Positions 18,533 to 31,811 of a stretch of 64,000 nucleotides of DNA are shown one piece after another. The stretch is taken from NCBI RefSeq assembly GCF_003985125.1, contig NZ_ML133573.1, forward strand, positions 186,001 through 250,000, read 5' to 3'. Source of the DNA: Rhizobium phaseoli. GTDB lineage: Bacteria; Pseudomonadota; Alphaproteobacteria; Rhizobiales; Rhizobiaceae. A program made the position numbers and the translations under genes. The notes under the pieces are model-generated. The model was given only the letters and a program-made list of their open reading frames with translations. It had not been told where the DNA came from and did not search any database. How positions within the stretch are numbered: the stretch's first letter is position 1; the number at the start of each line of letters is the position of its first letter.

Positions 18533-19879
18533 CTATTTGCGCGAGGCATAACCACCGCGGTTGATGCCGTGGCGCTGGAGCTTGTCGTAGAACGTCTTTC
18601 TCGGAATGCCGAGCGCTTCGATGGTGCGGCGCACGTCGCCGTCATTGCTGGCGAGCGCGTCACGGATGATTTCCGCTTCGTAGCGCTCCAGCCGGTCGGG
18701 CAGCGTCCCGCCGGTCGACTGGGGGGAAGGGGATGGCGCTCCGCCGCCCTCGACGCCAAGCACCACGCGTTCGGCATAATGGGAGAGTTCGCGGACGTTG
18801 CCGGGCCAGGAATGCGAGGCAAGATGGCGGCGAACCGCCTCCGAAAGCTGCGGCACCTCGCGGCGGAAACGCTGGGCGGCGCGGGCGGCAAAGTGGGAAA
18901 ACAGCAGCGGAATATCGTCGCGACGTTCCCTCAGCGGCGGAATCGAAATCGTCACGACATTCAGCCGGTAATAGAGGTCCTCGCGAAAATCGCCACGCAC
19001 CTCGGGATCGCCAAGGTCAATCTTGGCGGCCGCGACGACGCGCAGGTCGACCGGGCGCACCTCGTTGGTGCCGAGCGGGGTGATTTCGCGCATCTCCAGC
19101 ACCCTCAGCATCTTGACCTGCGTGGCGACAGGCATGCTTTCGATCTCGTCGAGGAACAGCGTGCCGCCGCTTGCATGTTCGATGCGGCCCATGCGGCGCT
19201 TCTGGGCGCCGGTAAAGGCGCCGGCCTCGTGGCCGAACAGCTCGCTTTCGATGACGGTTTCGGGCAGCGCCCCGCAGTTCAGCGCCACGAAATTGCCCTT
19301 CCGGCGATGGCTCCACTGATGCAGGATCTGGGCGACCACTTCCTTGCCGCTGCCGGTTTCGCCGGCGACCAGCACATCGACATCGGTATCGGCAATGTGG
19401 CGAAGGATCTTCCTGAGATTGTCCATGACCGGCGTCTGGCCGATCAGCGGCAAGGTCTCCTGTGCCTCGTCGGCCGCCTTGCGCAGCATCCGGTTTTCCA
19501 GAACGAGCCGACGTTTTTCGCTGGCGCGGCGCACGCTTTGGACGAGCCGGTCGGCCGGGAAGGGTTTGGCGATGAAATCATAGGCGCCGTCCTGGATGGC
19601 CTGGACGGCCATCGGGATATCGCCGTGGCCGGTCATCAGTATCACCGGCAAGTCGGCATCCATGTCCTTGAGCATCGTGAAGAGCTGCAGCCCGTCGATC
19701 TCCGGCATGCGGATGTCGGTGACGACGGGGCCGGCAAAGTCGGCCGCCAGCTCGTCCAGCGCCGCTTTGGCGCCGTCATAGGCGAAAACGGCGAAGCCGG
19801 CGAGCTCCAGCGTCTGGGTGGTGGCGCGGCGCAGATCGCCGTCATCGTCGATCAAAGCAACGGGTATGGCCATGTCCAT
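18533..19879 (-). CDS. dctD: C4-dicarboxylate response regulator DctD (sigma-54 activator)
   Basis: 448 residues. The receiver domain has Asp55 as phosphoacceptor in VVTDIRMP. The AAA+ domain has Walker [10 protein letters not shown], the sigma-54-contacting GAFTGA near residue 220, and Walker [11 protein letters not shown]. The C-terminal Fis-type HTH includes [18 protein letters not shown]. When phosphorylated by DctB it activates sigma-54 transcription of dctA. It lies four bases downstream of dctB, so the two form one operon; the DctD-like sites and -24/-12 promoter lie in front of dctA. Confidence 0.96.
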   Translation of the reverse strand: MDMAIPVALIDDDGDLRRATTQTLELAGFAVFAYDGAKAALDELAADFAGPVVTDIRMPEIDGLQLFTMLKDMDADLPVILMTGHGDIPMAVQAIQDGAYDFIAKPFPADRLVQSVRRASEKRRLVLENRMLRKAADEAQETLPLIGQTPVMDNLRKILRHIADTDVDVLVAGETGSGKEVVAQILHQWSHRRKGNFVALNCGALPETVIESELFGHEAGAFTGAQKRRMGRIEHASGGTLFLDEIESMPVATQVKMLRVLEMREITPLGTNEVRPVDLRVVAAAKIDLGDPEVRGDFREDLYYRLNVVTISIPPLRERRDDIPLLFSHFAARAAQRFRREVPQLSEAVRRHLASHSWPGNVRELSHYAERVVLGVEGGGAPSPSPQSTGGTLPDRLERYEAEIIRDALASNDGDVRRTIEALGIPRKTFYDKLQRHGINRGGYASRK

Positions 19880-19883
19880 GATC

Positions 19884-21758
19884 TCAAGCCTTCCTCAGAT
19901 GAACGATGAAGCGGCTCCCGTCGCCATCGCTTTCAACTTCCATCCGGCCGCCGTAATCGCCGACGATATCCTTGGAGATGACAAGCCCGAGGCCGAGACC
20001 TTTTTCCTTCGAGGTGTTGAACGGCGTGAACAGGCCCTTGCGGATTTCGGGCGAAATGCCGGGGCCGTTGTCGGCAACCGTCAGCGCTACTGTCTCCGCA
20101 TCGGCCGATGTCCTGACCTCGACGCGCCCCGCTTCGGCCTTCGGCGCCACGGCCTCCAGCGCGTTCTGCAGCAGGTTGATGAGCACCTGCTCGAGACGGA
20201 TCCTGCTGCCCATGACCTGCAGCTCGGCGGGCGGCAGCTCGATGTCGAGCGTATCCATGCGGCCGGCAAAACGGCTGCGCAGCAGCATCACCGCCCCCTC
20301 GATGACGTCCTTCAAGCCCGTTGGTTCGGCGCTGCCGCGGCCCTTGCGGGCGAAGCTCTTCAACTCCTCGGTGATCGAGCCTATGCGCTCCGTCAGGGCG
20401 GCGATATTTTGAAGATTTTCACCGGCCGGCGCCGTCTGGCCGCGGTCGAGGAAAGTGCGGGCATTGTCCGCATAGGCGCGGATGGTCGCCACCGGCTGAT
20501 TGATCTCATGAGCGACACCGGCGGCAATCTGGCCCAGGATCGCCAGCCGATTGGCCTGCACCAGATCCTGCTGCACCGCCTGCAGCTTCTGCTCGGTGCT
20601 GCGATGACCGGCGATCTCGGCCTGCAGACGATCCCGCGCCTGGCTGAGATCCAGCGTCCGCTCGGCCACGCGCTGTTCCAGTTCTTCCCGCGCCTGCTGC
20701 TCGCTGAAAATTCTCAGGGTGATCGTCTGGCGGCGGCGCAAGAGGAAGGCTGACCCCGCCAGGAGCGGCAAAAGCAAGAGCAGCGCCAGCATGCGCGTTT
20801 CGCGGACCGCCGCATCGACGGACGGCCCCAATGCAACAAGATGCTGCAGATTCCAGCCGGTTGCAGGGATCGGCATCCCAACCTCGAGGAAGCTGGTCTT
20901 TCCGGCGCCGCCGGGCATGACGATCTCGACGACAGCAAGCCGGTCGTCAAGGCGCCTGATGATATCAAGCGGCAGCGGCTGAAGTGGCGCGTCGCCGAAT
21001 TGAAGGCTCTCGCGGATCGCGGTCAGCCGATCCTCGGCAATGCGGCCGATCGTCATGAACCGCCAAGAGGGAACGCTGGTGATGAGGACAATGCCGCGAT
21101 CGTCGATGACGTAGGACGGGGCGCCCGAGGCGTTCCAATCCGCCTCGACATCGTCGAATTCCACCTTGACGACGACGACGCCCAGGAGACCGTCACTGCC
21201 TGATATCCGCTCGGAAATATAAAGACCGGGCTTCTTGCTGACGGTGCCGAGCGCGAAATGCTCGGCCTGCCCTTGAGCGACAGCGCCCTGAAAATACTCG
21301 CGGAAGCGATAGTCGTTGCCGACGAAGCTCGTCGGTTCACGCCAGTTGCTCGCCGAAACCGCGATACCATCCTTGTCGATGACGTAGATGACGGCGGCCT
21401 TCGTACCGGCGGCCAGCGTCTCAAGCTTCCGGTTCAACTGCTCGAACGTGCCGGCATCGCGTCCCGCCAGGGCGGCGGCGAGCGCGGTATCTTGCGACAG
21501 CACAAAGGGCAGCGCCCGGTATTTTTCGAGGACGGTGCGCAGCAGCGCCACGTTCATCCTCGCATCGGTGCGGGCTTGTTCCTCCAGGGCCGCTTCCGCC
21601 CGGCGCCGGCCGACCTCGCCACTCGCCAAGAGACTGCCGGCGACGGCCGAAAGGGCGAGCACCGCATAGGCCCACCACATCCGGCGAATGCGGTGGTGCA
21701 AGGGCAGGGAGGGCCAAAGCCTTTGCGAGACTGACAAGGACATGGCGGATTTGTGCAT
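19884..21758 (-). CDS. dctB: C4-dicarboxylate sensor histidine kinase DctB
   Basis: 624 residues. A first membrane helix lies near residues 28-48. A large periplasmic double-PAS-like sensor follows, then a second helix near residue 320 and a coiled-coil linker. The phosphoacceptor His is in [20 protein letters not shown] near residue 415. The ATPase has N, G1 and G2 boxes ([35 protein letters not shown]). It senses succinate, fumarate and malate outside the membrane and phosphorylates DctD. It is divergent from dctA, and its start codon overlaps the distal DctD-like site. Confidence 0.96.
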   Translation of the reverse strand: MHKSAMSLSVSQRLWPSLPLHHRIRRMWWAYAVLALSAVAGSLLASGEVGRRRAEAALEEQARTDARMNVALLRTVLEKYRALPFVLSQDTALAAALAGRDAGTFEQLNRKLETLAAGTKAAVIYVIDKDGIAVSASNWREPTSFVGNDYRFREYFQGAVAQGQAEHFALGTVSKKPGLYISERISGSDGLLGVVVVKVEFDDVEADWNASGAPSYVIDDRGIVLITSVPSWRFMTIGRIAEDRLTAIRESLQFGDAPLQPLPLDIIRRLDDRLAVVEIVMPGGAGKTSFLEVGMPIPATGWNLQHLVALGPSVDAAVRETRMLALLLLLPLLAGSAFLLRRRQTITLRIFSEQQAREELEQRVAERTLDLSQARDRLQAEIAGHRSTEQKLQAVQQDLVQANRLAILGQIAAGVAHEINQPVATIRAYADNARTFLDRGQTAPAGENLQNIAALTERIGSITEELKSFARKGRGSAEPTGLKDVIEGAVMLLRSRFAGRMDTLDIELPPAELQVMGSRIRLEQVLINLLQNALEAVAPKAEAGRVEVRTSADAETVALTVADNGPGISPEIRKGLFTPFNTSKEKGLGLGLVISKDIVGDYGGRMEVESDGDGSRFIVHLRKA

Positions 21759-21768
21759 TTTTCCGCAC
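21753..21768. promoter_or_regulatory. Distal DctD-like upstream activator site
   Basis: Dyad GTGC-N8-GCAC (GTGCATTTTTCCGCAC). It overlaps the start codon of dctB, so DctD bound here might also repress dctB. A similar site lies 33 bases downstream, about three helical turns. Confidence 0.65.
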
Positions 21769-21785
21769 GTGACGCAAATGGATTT

Positions 21786-21801
21786 GTGTGGGTTTTCGCA
21801 T
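21786..21801. promoter_or_regulatory. Proximal DctD-like upstream activator site
   Basis: GTGTGGGTTTTCGCAT matches the distal site with a degraded dyad. Tandem sites of unequal quality upstream of a -24/-12 promoter are the known arrangement at rhizobial dctA. Confidence 0.6.
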
Positions 21802-21823
21802 CGTCAGGATAGGTAGTTGGCCC

Positions 21824-21842
21824 GTCAGATATTTTTTCTGAC
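21824..21842. other. AT-rich dyad between DctD sites and dctA promoter
   Basis: GTCAGA-N7-TCTGAC, an AT-rich inverted repeat between the activator sites and the -24 element. It may bind IHF or another bending protein, but no IHF consensus is clear. Confidence 0.35.
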
Positions 21843-21876
21843 ATATAAACAATGGATTAGGCGGATGGCGCGAAAC

Positions 21877-21891
21877 TGGCACGGCGATTGC
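21877..21891 (+). promoter_or_regulatory. Sigma-54 (-24/-12) promoter of dctA
   Basis: TGGCAC-N5-TTGC, an exact match to the RpoN consensus, 93 bases ahead of the dctA start codon and downstream of two DctD-like sites. Confidence 0.93.
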
Positions 21892-21983
21892 GAAGAACAG
21901 CGCAACAACGGCTGAGCTGTTGGATTGAAGCGAACGGCTCGGGAGGCCGGAGTTCGTTCCGGGCGAGCCCTTAGGAGGACATC

Positions 21984-23318
21984 ATGATCGCAGCACCACT
22001 CGATGCAGTCGCAGACAGCAAGGGCAGGAAGCCCTTTTATTCTCATCTTTATGTTCAGGTTCTCGCCGCCATCGCGGCGGGTATCCTTCTCGGCCATTTC
22101 TATCCCGAGCTCGGCACGCAGCTGAAGCCGCTCGGCGATGCCTTCATCAAGCTCGTCAAGATGGTAATCGCACCGGTCATCTTCCTGACGGTGGCGACCG
22201 GCATTGCCGGCATGAGCGACCTGAAGAAGGTCGGCCGCGTCGCCGGCAAGGCGATGCTGTACTTCCTGACGTTCTCGACGCTGGCGCTGGTGATCGGCAT
22301 GATCGTCGCCAATGTCGTCCAGCCCGGCGCCGGCATGAACATCGATCCGGCTTCGCTCGACCCGAAGGCCGTTGCCACCTTTGCCGATAAGGCGCATGAG
22401 CAGAGCATCGTCGGCTTCCTGACGAATATCATCCCGACGACGATCGTCGGCGCCTTTGCCGACGGCGACATTCTGCAGGTGCTGTTCTTCTCGGTGCTCT
22501 TCGGCATCGCGCTCGCCATGGTCGGCGAAAAGGGCGAGCAGGTTGTCAATTTCCTCAACGCCCTGACGGCTCCGGTCTTCAAGCTCGTCGCCATTCTGAT
22601 GAAGGCTGCGCCCATAGGCGCCTTTGGCGCCATGGCCTTCACCATCGGCAAGTATGGCGTCGGATCGATCGCCAACCTCGCCATGCTGATCGGCACGTTC
22701 TACATCACGTCGCTGCTCTTCGTCTTCATCGTGCTCGGCGCGGTCGCCCGCTACAACGGCTTCTCGATCGTGGCGCTGCTGCGCTACATCAAGGAAGAGC
22801 TCTTGCTGGTGCTCGGCACTTCGTCCTCGGAAGCCGCCCTTCCGGGCCTGATGAACAAGATGGAAAAGGCCGGCTGCAAGCGCTCGGTCGTCGGCCTCGT
22901 CATTCCGACTGGCTATTCCTTCAACCTCGACGGCACCAACATCTACATGACGCTGGCAGCCCTCTTCATCGCCCAGGCAACCGGCATCAATCTCTCCTGG
23001 GGCGACCAGATCCTGCTGCTGCTGGTGGCAATGCTGAGCTCCAAGGGTGCCGCTGGCATCACCGGTGCCGGCTTCATCACCCTTGCCGCGACGCTCTCCG
23101 TCGTGCCGTCGGTGCCGGTCGCCGGCATGGCGCTCATCCTCGGCATCGACCGCTTCATGTCGGAGTGCCGCGCGCTGACCAACCTCGTCGGCAATGCCGT
23201 GGCGACGATCGTCGTGGCGCGCTGGGAAAACGAGCTGGATACGGCGCAGCTTGCCAGAGCCCTGGGCGGCCAGGCAGAAGAGGGCGCTCCGGCGGCTGGG
23301 CTGCAACCGGCCGAATAA
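21984..23318 (+). CDS. dctA: C4-dicarboxylate:cation symporter DctA
   Basis: 444 residues, standard for DctA of the DAACS family. It imports succinate, fumarate and malate across the inner membrane and is essential for nitrogen-fixing bacteroids. Visible are the helical-hairpin serine motif [16 protein letters not shown] and the substrate/cation helix [19 protein letters not shown]. The signature [18 protein letters not shown] is also intact. AGGAGGA precedes the ATG. Transcription is from the sigma-54 promoter under DctBD. A hairpin follows the stop. Confidence 0.97.
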   Translation: MIAAPLDAVADSKGRKPFYSHLYVQVLAAIAAGILLGHFYPELGTQLKPLGDAFIKLVKMVIAPVIFLTVATGIAGMSDLKKVGRVAGKAMLYFLTFSTLALVIGMIVANVVQPGAGMNIDPASLDPKAVATFADKAHEQSIVGFLTNIIPTTIVGAFADGDILQVLFFSVLFGIALAMVGEKGEQVVNFLNALTAPVFKLVAILMKAAPIGAFGAMAFTIGKYGVGSIANLAMLIGTFYITSLLFVFIVLGAVARYNGFSIVALLRYIKEELLLVLGTSSSEAALPGLMNKMEKAGCKRSVVGLVIPTGYSFNLDGTNIYMTLAALFIAQATGINLSWGDQILLLLVAMLSSKGAAGITGAGFITLAATLSVVPSVPVAGMALILGIDRFMSECRALTNLVGNAVATIVVARWENELDTAQLARALGGQAEEGAPAAGLQPAE

Positions 23319-23345
23319 ACCCCCGATTGTTGATAATCTTTGCAG

Positions 23346-23367
23346 CGGCCCGTTCTACAACGGGCCG
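23346..23367 (+). terminator. Hairpin after dctA
   Basis: CGGCCCGTT paired with AACGGGCCG around a CTAC loop, 27 bases after the dctA stop. The following T content is low, so termination strength is uncertain. Confidence 0.65.
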
Positions 23368-23397
23368 TTCGCTTATTGATGATTTCGTTCTCTATTC

Positions 23398-23478
23398 GTC
23401 GTCATCCTCGGCCTTGTGCCGAGGATCTGCTGCCCTATCGACCCGAGGCAGATGCTCGGGACAAGCCCGAGCATGACG
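23398..23478. repeat. Palindromic intergenic repeat element
   Basis: Two dyads in tandem: ATCCTCGGC ... GCCGAGGAT and ATGCTCGGG ... CCCGAGCAT. They are enclosed by matching outer arms (GTCAT ... ATGAC). The composition and layout are typical of short palindromic repeats scattered between genes in alphaproteobacteria. It sits between convergent dctA and lpcC. Confidence 0.7.
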
Positions 23479-23524
23479 GAGGAGGGGGTGGCCGTCCGTT
23501 TCAACAGGCCGCTTCTCGTTCCGC

Positions 23525-24574
23525 TCAGCCGCGATTGCCGCCGAGAAGGCGATCGTAAACGGCGCCGATGGCGGTTGCTTCCTTTTCCAGGGCGAAATTC
23601 GCCCTGACGTGGCGCAGCGCGTTCTCACCATGGGCAATCGCGAGCGCGGGATCGGCGATATAGGGCGCGATTGCCCGCGTCAGCGCCTCACCGTCGCCGG
23701 CGGCAACGACCGAGCCGGTTTCGCCTTCGGCAATGAGTTCGGCATAGGCGCCGGCGTCCGAGGCCACCACCGCGGTGCGCGAAGCCATGGCTTCGAGCGG
23801 CGTCAGGCCGAAACCCTCGTTGCGGGAAGGGGCGACGTAAAGCGTCAGGCGGCGATACCAGACCTTGATATCGGGCACTTCGCCAAGGAAGAGGATGCGA
23901 TCGCCGAGACCTGCGGCGGCGACATCGGCCTTCAGCTTATCGCCGAACGCCACGTGCTCCGCCGTTACCCGGCCGGAAACAACGGCTGTCCATTCGGGGT
24001 GCCGTGGCAAGAGTTCGATCATCGCCTCGACGAAGAGATCGGTGCCCTTCTGATGGCGCACGCGACCGAAACAGCCGACAAGATAGCGGCCGGGCAGACC
24101 GGTCGCGGCAATGCCGTCTTCCGCCGTTTCCGGCGGGCGGAACAAGGATAGATCGACCCCATGCTGGATGACCGTGTGCGGCACCTCGAGGAAGGAGCCG
24201 GAACGGTCGCTGGTTGCAATCACCGCGTCCATGCGGCGGATCAGCCATTTCGTGTAGGCGGTGTGACGGCGTTGCGCGGCCGAGGTGAAGATGAGTTTCA
24301 GCGGCATGCGCAGGAGATGGCGGAGCAGGATGCCGACGGCCATCTCATTGTTGCGGCGAGCGTGCCAGACGCGATGGCGCCGGCGCGCCGGCCTGCGCCA
24401 CAGACCAGGAAGTTGTGACCATCTCAGTTTCGGCAGGCCTTCCGGCAGGCCGGGGCCGAGCGTTGCAATCCTCATGCCGAGCCGGATCTGGCATGGGATG
24501 AGCTGGACGATGGTCGACGTGACGCCGGAGAGCCGGCGCTTGAAATTGGGCGCGATGATCTCGACGTCACGCAT
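23525..24574 (-). CDS. lpcC: LPS core mannosyltransferase, LpcC-like (GT4)
   Basis: About 349 residues, GT-B fold family 4. N-terminal acceptor side: IIAPNFKRRLSGVTSTIVQL. C-terminal donor side: VGCFGRVRHQKGTDLFVEAM and the E-x7-E motif in NEGFGLTPLEAMA. In R. leguminosarum LpcC adds mannose to the Kdo of the LPS core, and lpc genes lie near dctA. It is 36 bases downstream of greA on the same strand. I chose the ATG at 24574; a TTG at 24610 would overlap greA. The specific LpcC name rests on similarity and context. Confidence 0.8.
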   Translation of the reverse strand: MRDVEIIAPNFKRRLSGVTSTIVQLIPCQIRLGMRIATLGPGLPEGLPKLRWSQLPGLWRRPARRRHRVWHARRNNEMAVGILLRHLLRMPLKLIFTSAAQRRHTAYTKWLIRRMDAVIATSDRSGSFLEVPHTVIQHGVDLSLFRPPETAEDGIAATGLPGRYLVGCFGRVRHQKGTDLFVEAMIELLPRHPEWTAVVSGRVTAEHVAFGDKLKADVAAAGLGDRILFLGEVPDIKVWYRRLTLYVAPSRNEGFGLTPLEAMASRTAVVASDAGAYAELIAEGETGSVVAAGDGEALTRAIAPYIADPALAIAHGENALRHVRANFALEKEATAIGAVYDRLLGGNRG

Positions 24575-24610
24575 ATCAGGCAAGGGATAGGTCTCGTGTC
24601 TGGCGGGCAA

Positions 24611-25087
24611 TCAGCCCCAGGAAACCTGGAGGATTTCGTAGGCCTTGGAGCCGCCGGGGGCATTGACCTCGATGGAATCGCCGACTTCCTTGCCGATCAG
24701 CGCGCGGGCGATCGGGGAGGAAATGGAGATGCGGCCGGCTTTGACGTCGGCTTCCTGGTCGCCGACGATCTGGTAGGTCTTTTCTTCCTCGGTGTCCTCG
24801 TCGACGAGCTTCACCTTGGCGCCGAACTTGATCTTGTCGCCGGACATCTTCGTGAGGTCGATGACCTCGGCGCGCGCCGTCAGGTCTTCCAGCTCGGTGA
24901 TGCGGCCTTCATTGTGGCTCTGGGCTTCCTTGGCGGCGTGGTATTCGGCGTTTTCGGAAAGGTCGCCATGAGCACGGGCTTCGGCGATCGCCTCGATGAT
25001 TCGCGGGCGCTCCTCCTGTTGACGCCAGCGCAGCTCTTCCTGCAGCTTGACGAAACCACCCTGTGTCATCGGTACCTTATCAACCAT
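24611..25087 (-). CDS. greA: Transcription elongation factor GreA
   Basis: 158 residues, exactly the usual size. The N-terminal coiled coil ([20 protein letters not shown]) carries the acidic tip [13 protein letters not shown] that enters the RNA polymerase channel. The C-terminal globular domain ends in the conserved [14 protein letters not shown]. It stimulates cleavage of backtracked RNA. AAGGACAG precedes the ATG at 25087. It is probably co-transcribed with the downstream lpcC-like gene. Confidence 0.96.
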   Translation of the reverse strand: MVDKVPMTQGGFVKLQEELRWRQQEERPRIIEAIAEARAHGDLSENAEYHAAKEAQSHNEGRITELEDLTARAEVIDLTKMSGDKIKFGAKVKLVDEDTEEEKTYQIVGDQEADVKAGRISISSPIARALIGKEVGDSIEVNAPGGSKAYEILQVSWG

Positions 25088-25330
25088 TTTTCTGTCCTTC
25101 ATTCCCTGTGGCCGCCGGCCCTTGCTCCGCGCAGTCGGGTACACACAAAAGAAAACAGGTCCCGAAGGGGAGCTTCGGAACCGTGCCACAATCCTAGTTA
25201 CGTGCTTATAGCAGATCGCCAAGGTCGATTTCCAGAAAATTCGCATAAACGAAAGGTGCACCCTGCGAGATCGGCTGCTGCGCCGGAAAACGGGCAGAGG
25301 CGAGAGTGGCCGGCTTGACTTACGGCGCTG

Positions 25331-25345
25331 GAACATATAGTGAAC
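25331..25345. promoter_or_regulatory. LexA (SOS) box, GAAC-N7-GAAC
   Basis: GAACATATAGTGAAC is a perfect match to the alphaproteobacterial LexA operator (GTTC-N7-GTTC on the other strand). It covers the likely -10 region downstream of TTGACT at 25315-25320 and ends seven bases before the radical SAM start codon. Confidence 0.85.
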
Positions 25346-25351
25346 ATAGGG

Positions 25352-26584
25352 ATGAAGAAGTCGCTTGCAGAACGCTTGGCCATTCTTTCCGACGCCGCCA
25401 AATATGACGCTTCCTGCGCTTCCAGCGGCACGGTGAAACGCGATTCGAGCACCAGCGGCGGACTCGGTTCAACCGAGGGATCGGGCATCTGCCATGCTTA
25501 TGCGCCGGATGGCCGGTGCATTTCGCTCCTGAAGATCCTGCTGACGAATTTCTGCATCTACGACTGCGCTTATTGCGTCAATCGCTCGTCGAGCAATGTC
25601 GAACGGGCGCGCTTCACGCCTGAAGAGGTGATCTGGCTGACGCTGGAATTCTATCGCCGCAATTACATCGAAGGTCTCTTTCTTTCCTCCGGCATCATTC
25701 GCTCGTCCGATTACACGATGGAAGAGATGGTTCGTATCGTCCGCGAATTGCGGGTCACCCATAATTTTCGTGGTTATATCCATCTGAAATCGATCCCCGA
25801 GGCGGCGCCGCGGCTGATCGAGGAGGCCGGGCTCTATGCCGACCGGCTGTCGCTCAACATCGAACTGCCGACGGACACCGGCATCACCCGCTTCGCGCCG
25901 GAGAAGAAACCGGCCAATATCCGGCGGTCAATGGGCGAGCTGAGACTGAAGATCGAGGCTGCCGACGAACCGACGCTGAAGAGCAAAAAACGCCAGCGCT
26001 TCGTCCCGGCCGGCCAGAGCACGCAGATGATCGTCGGCGCCGATGGCGCGAGTGATGCGACGATTTTGACGACCAGCGGCAGGCTTTACAGCAGCTACGG
26101 TCTCAAGCGCGTCTATTATTCCGCCTTCAGCCCGATACCGGATTCGTCGAAAAACCTGCCGCTGATCAAGCCGCCACTAATGCGCGAACACCGGCTTTAT
26201 CAGGCGGACTGGCTCTATCGGTTCTACGGGTTCGGCATCGACGAGATCACCGCGAACCAAGCGGATGGCATGCTTGATCTGAACCTTGACCCGAAGCTGG
26301 CTTGGGCGCTTGCCAATCGAAGCGAATTTCCCGTCGATATCAACAAGGCTGAGCGTGAGCGGCTGTTGCGTGTGCCGGGTCTCGGCACCAAGACCGTCAA
26401 GGCAGTCATTTCGGCGCGCCGCTTTCGCCGCCTGCGGCTCGACGATCTCTCTCGGCTCGGCGTTTCGATCAAGAAGGTCCAATCCTTCATTTGCGCCGAA
26501 GGCTGGTCGCCGCGCCGGCTGATCGACAGGCCGGACCTCCGCGCCATGTTCGAGCCGCAGCCCGAACAATTGTCGTTGCTGTGA
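25352..26584 (+). CDS. Radical SAM protein linked to uracil-DNA glycosylase (TIGR03916 type)
   Basis: 410 residues. The radical SAM cluster motif is Cys68-x3-Cys72-x2-Cys75 ([12 protein letters not shown]), followed by the SAM-binding barrel ([11 protein letters not shown]). The C-terminus has a helix-hairpin-helix DNA-binding module: [18 protein letters not shown] then [16 protein letters not shown]. The family is always paired with a DUF4130 protein and often a UDG-like domain, and a DNA repair role is suspected; the reaction is unknown. ATG at 25352 follows TAGGG. The LexA box directly in front implies SOS induction. The next gene overlaps its stop. Confidence 0.88.
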   Translation: MKKSLAERLAILSDAAKYDASCASSGTVKRDSSTSGGLGSTEGSGICHAYAPDGRCISLLKILLTNFCIYDCAYCVNRSSSNVERARFTPEEVIWLTLEFYRRNYIEGLFLSSGIIRSSDYTMEEMVRIVRELRVTHNFRGYIHLKSIPEAAPRLIEEAGLYADRLSLNIELPTDTGITRFAPEKKPANIRRSMGELRLKIEAADEPTLKSKKRQRFVPAGQSTQMIVGADGASDATILTTSGRLYSSYGLKRVYYSAFSPIPDSSKNLPLIKPPLMREHRLYQADWLYRFYGFGIDEITANQADGMLDLNLDPKLAWALANRSEFPVDINKAERERLLRVPGLGTKTVKAVISARRFRRLRLDDLSRLGVSIKKVQSFICAEGWSPRRLIDRPDLRAMFEPQPEQLSLL

Positions 26585-28038
26585 TGCGCCGGGTCGTGCT
26601 CGCAGGACGCGGAGAGCTTGCCGAATGGCGCGATGCTGCACGCGCCTTGGCGGCCGCCGGCATCGTGCCCGGCGAGATCGACTGGCGCGAGAAAAGCGCG
26701 GAGGCCGATCTTTCCTTTCAGCGCGACGCCATGCCGCCGGCGCCGGCGGCATCACGCAAGCCGATGACAGTGCCGCCCGCCTTCATCGAGCTTGCCGAGA
26801 CGGTCCTCTGTCACTCCGATCCGGCGCGGTTTGCGCTGCTTTACCGCCTGCTCTGGCGGCTGCAGCTGGACCGGCAGCTGCTCGAGGTGACCTCCGACGA
26901 GGATGTCGTGCGTGCCCGGCTGATGGCGAAAAACGTGCATCGCGACGCGCACAAGATGACGGCCTTCGTCCGCTTCAAGGAGGTCGGCGCGGTTTCCGCC
27001 GGGCGGCGAAAATTCATCGCCTGGTTCGAGCCGGACCACCACATCGTCCGGCGCACGGCACCCTTCTTCCAACGGCGTTTCACGGACATGGACTGGTTGA
27101 TCGCCACACCCAAGGGGTCGGCCGCCTGGGACGGCGAGCGGCTGACGTTCAGCGACGAACCCTGCGAGAAGCTCAATCTTACCGATGTAACGGATGAGCT
27201 TTGGCGCACCTATTACGCCAGCATCTTCAATCCGGCGCGGGTGAAGCTGAAGGCCATGCAGGCGGAAATGCCGAAAAAATACTGGAAGAACCTGCCGGAA
27301 GCCGATCTCATTCCCGGCTTGATCGCATCGGCCGAAAGCAAGGTGCGGGAGATGGCCGCAAGGGAGGCAACGCAATCGCTGCCCTTTCACGACCGGCTGC
27401 AGCATGCGGCGCGCAACCGTACGAGAGAACCCGAAGCGCCGGCCGGCACGCTGGATGCCCTGCGCGCCGAGGCTGCCGTCTGCACCCGTTGTCCGCTTCA
27501 CGCCAAGGCCACGCAAACCGTGTTCGGGGAGGGGCCGCGCGACGCGGCGGTGATGTTCGTCGGCGAGCAGCCGGGCGATCAGGAGGATATTGCAGGGCGC
27601 CCCTTCGTCGGCCCGGCCGGCCGGCTTTTCGATCAGGTCATGGCGGAGGCGGGCATCGACCGTTCGATGGTCTACGTCACCAACTCAGTTAAGCATTTCA
27701 AATACGAGCCGCGCGGCAAGCGGCGTATCCACCAGAAGCCCACTATCGGCGAGGTGAAGCATTGCCGCTGGTGGCTCGATCTGGAATTGGCGCTCGTCGA
27801 GCCGAAGCTGATCGTCGCCATGGGGGCGACGGCGCTTGCGGCGCTGACCGATGTGAAAGGCCGCCTGCAGGACGTCAGAGGAAAGGCGATGGCAATCGAA
27901 GGAGGGCGCACGCTCTTCGTGACGGCGCACCCGTCCTATCTGCTGCGCATTCCCGACGAGCGGTTGAAGGCGGAGGAGATGGCGCGCTTTCGTCAGGATA
28001 TGTTGGAGATTCAGGGGCTTATGACGTCAGCCGGATAA
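26584..28038 (+). CDS. DUF4130 - UdgX fusion (uracil-DNA binding/glycosylase)
   Basis: 484 residues. The N-terminal 260 residues match the DUF4130 (TIGR03915) domain of radical SAM-linked proteins (FALLYRLLWRLQLDRQLLEV, DMDWLIATPKGSAAWDG). The C-terminal UDG-fold domain has CTRCPLHAKA near 299 (Fe-S cysteines), motif GEQPGDQEDIAGRPFVGPAG, and a KRRIH loop with His383. It ends with TAHPSYLLR. In Mycobacterium UdgX, the KRRIH histidine bonds covalently to the site left by uracil. The ATG shares bases with the stop of the radical SAM gene. A strong terminator follows. Confidence 0.88.
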   Translation: MRRVVLAGRGELAEWRDAARALAAAGIVPGEIDWREKSAEADLSFQRDAMPPAPAASRKPMTVPPAFIELAETVLCHSDPARFALLYRLLWRLQLDRQLLEVTSDEDVVRARLMAKNVHRDAHKMTAFVRFKEVGAVSAGRRKFIAWFEPDHHIVRRTAPFFQRRFTDMDWLIATPKGSAAWDGERLTFSDEPCEKLNLTDVTDELWRTYYASIFNPARVKLKAMQAEMPKKYWKNLPEADLIPGLIASAESKVREMAAREATQSLPFHDRLQHAARNRTREPEAPAGTLDALRAEAAVCTRCPLHAKATQTVFGEGPRDAAVMFVGEQPGDQEDIAGRPFVGPAGRLFDQVMAEAGIDRSMVYVTNSVKHFKYEPRGKRRIHQKPTIGEVKHCRWWLDLELALVEPKLIVAMGATALAALTDVKGRLQDVRGKAMAIEGGRTLFVTAHPSYLLRIPDERLKAEEMARFRQDMLEIQGLMTSAG

Positions 28039-28059
28039 ATGGATTCCGCTTGAAGTCGC

Positions 28060-28098
28060 GTCACCGCTCATCGAGCGGTGACATTGTTCTTTGTTTTT
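28060..28098 (+). terminator. Terminator of the radical SAM-UdgX operon
   Basis: A perfect ten-base stem GTCACCGCTC/GAGCGGTGAC with a three-base loop at 28060-28082, followed by a T-rich stretch. It lies 22 bases after the stop. Confidence 0.88.
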
Positions 28099-28152
28099 TG
28101 CGCAATTCCGGAGGCAAAACCGCGGGCGCAGTTTGCTGGAATTGCTTCAGTC

Positions 28153-31641
<3,489 letters not shown>

Positions 31642-31811
31642 GGGCGATATCCATTGTCTGGCTGCGCAAAAAGCCGGCCAGGGTGGGAGATCACCAGGTC
31701 GGGTCGCGCATTGAGGTCTTTTCAGGCTAGAAGCGGCTTATAGGCAAATGTATTTGCAAACGGAACCCCATAAATCGCGGAATCGACAGGAATCCGGATA
31801 TGGCGTGAAAC

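Noticed and set aside
21825..23306. 493-codon minus-strand frame over dctA
   Set aside because: Antisense to a fully recognised transporter; the translation is Asp/Arg/His-rich without family resemblance.
25088..25314. Riboswitch between greA and the radical SAM gene
   Set aside because: No recognisable conserved core; the only clear signal is the LexA box near the start codon.
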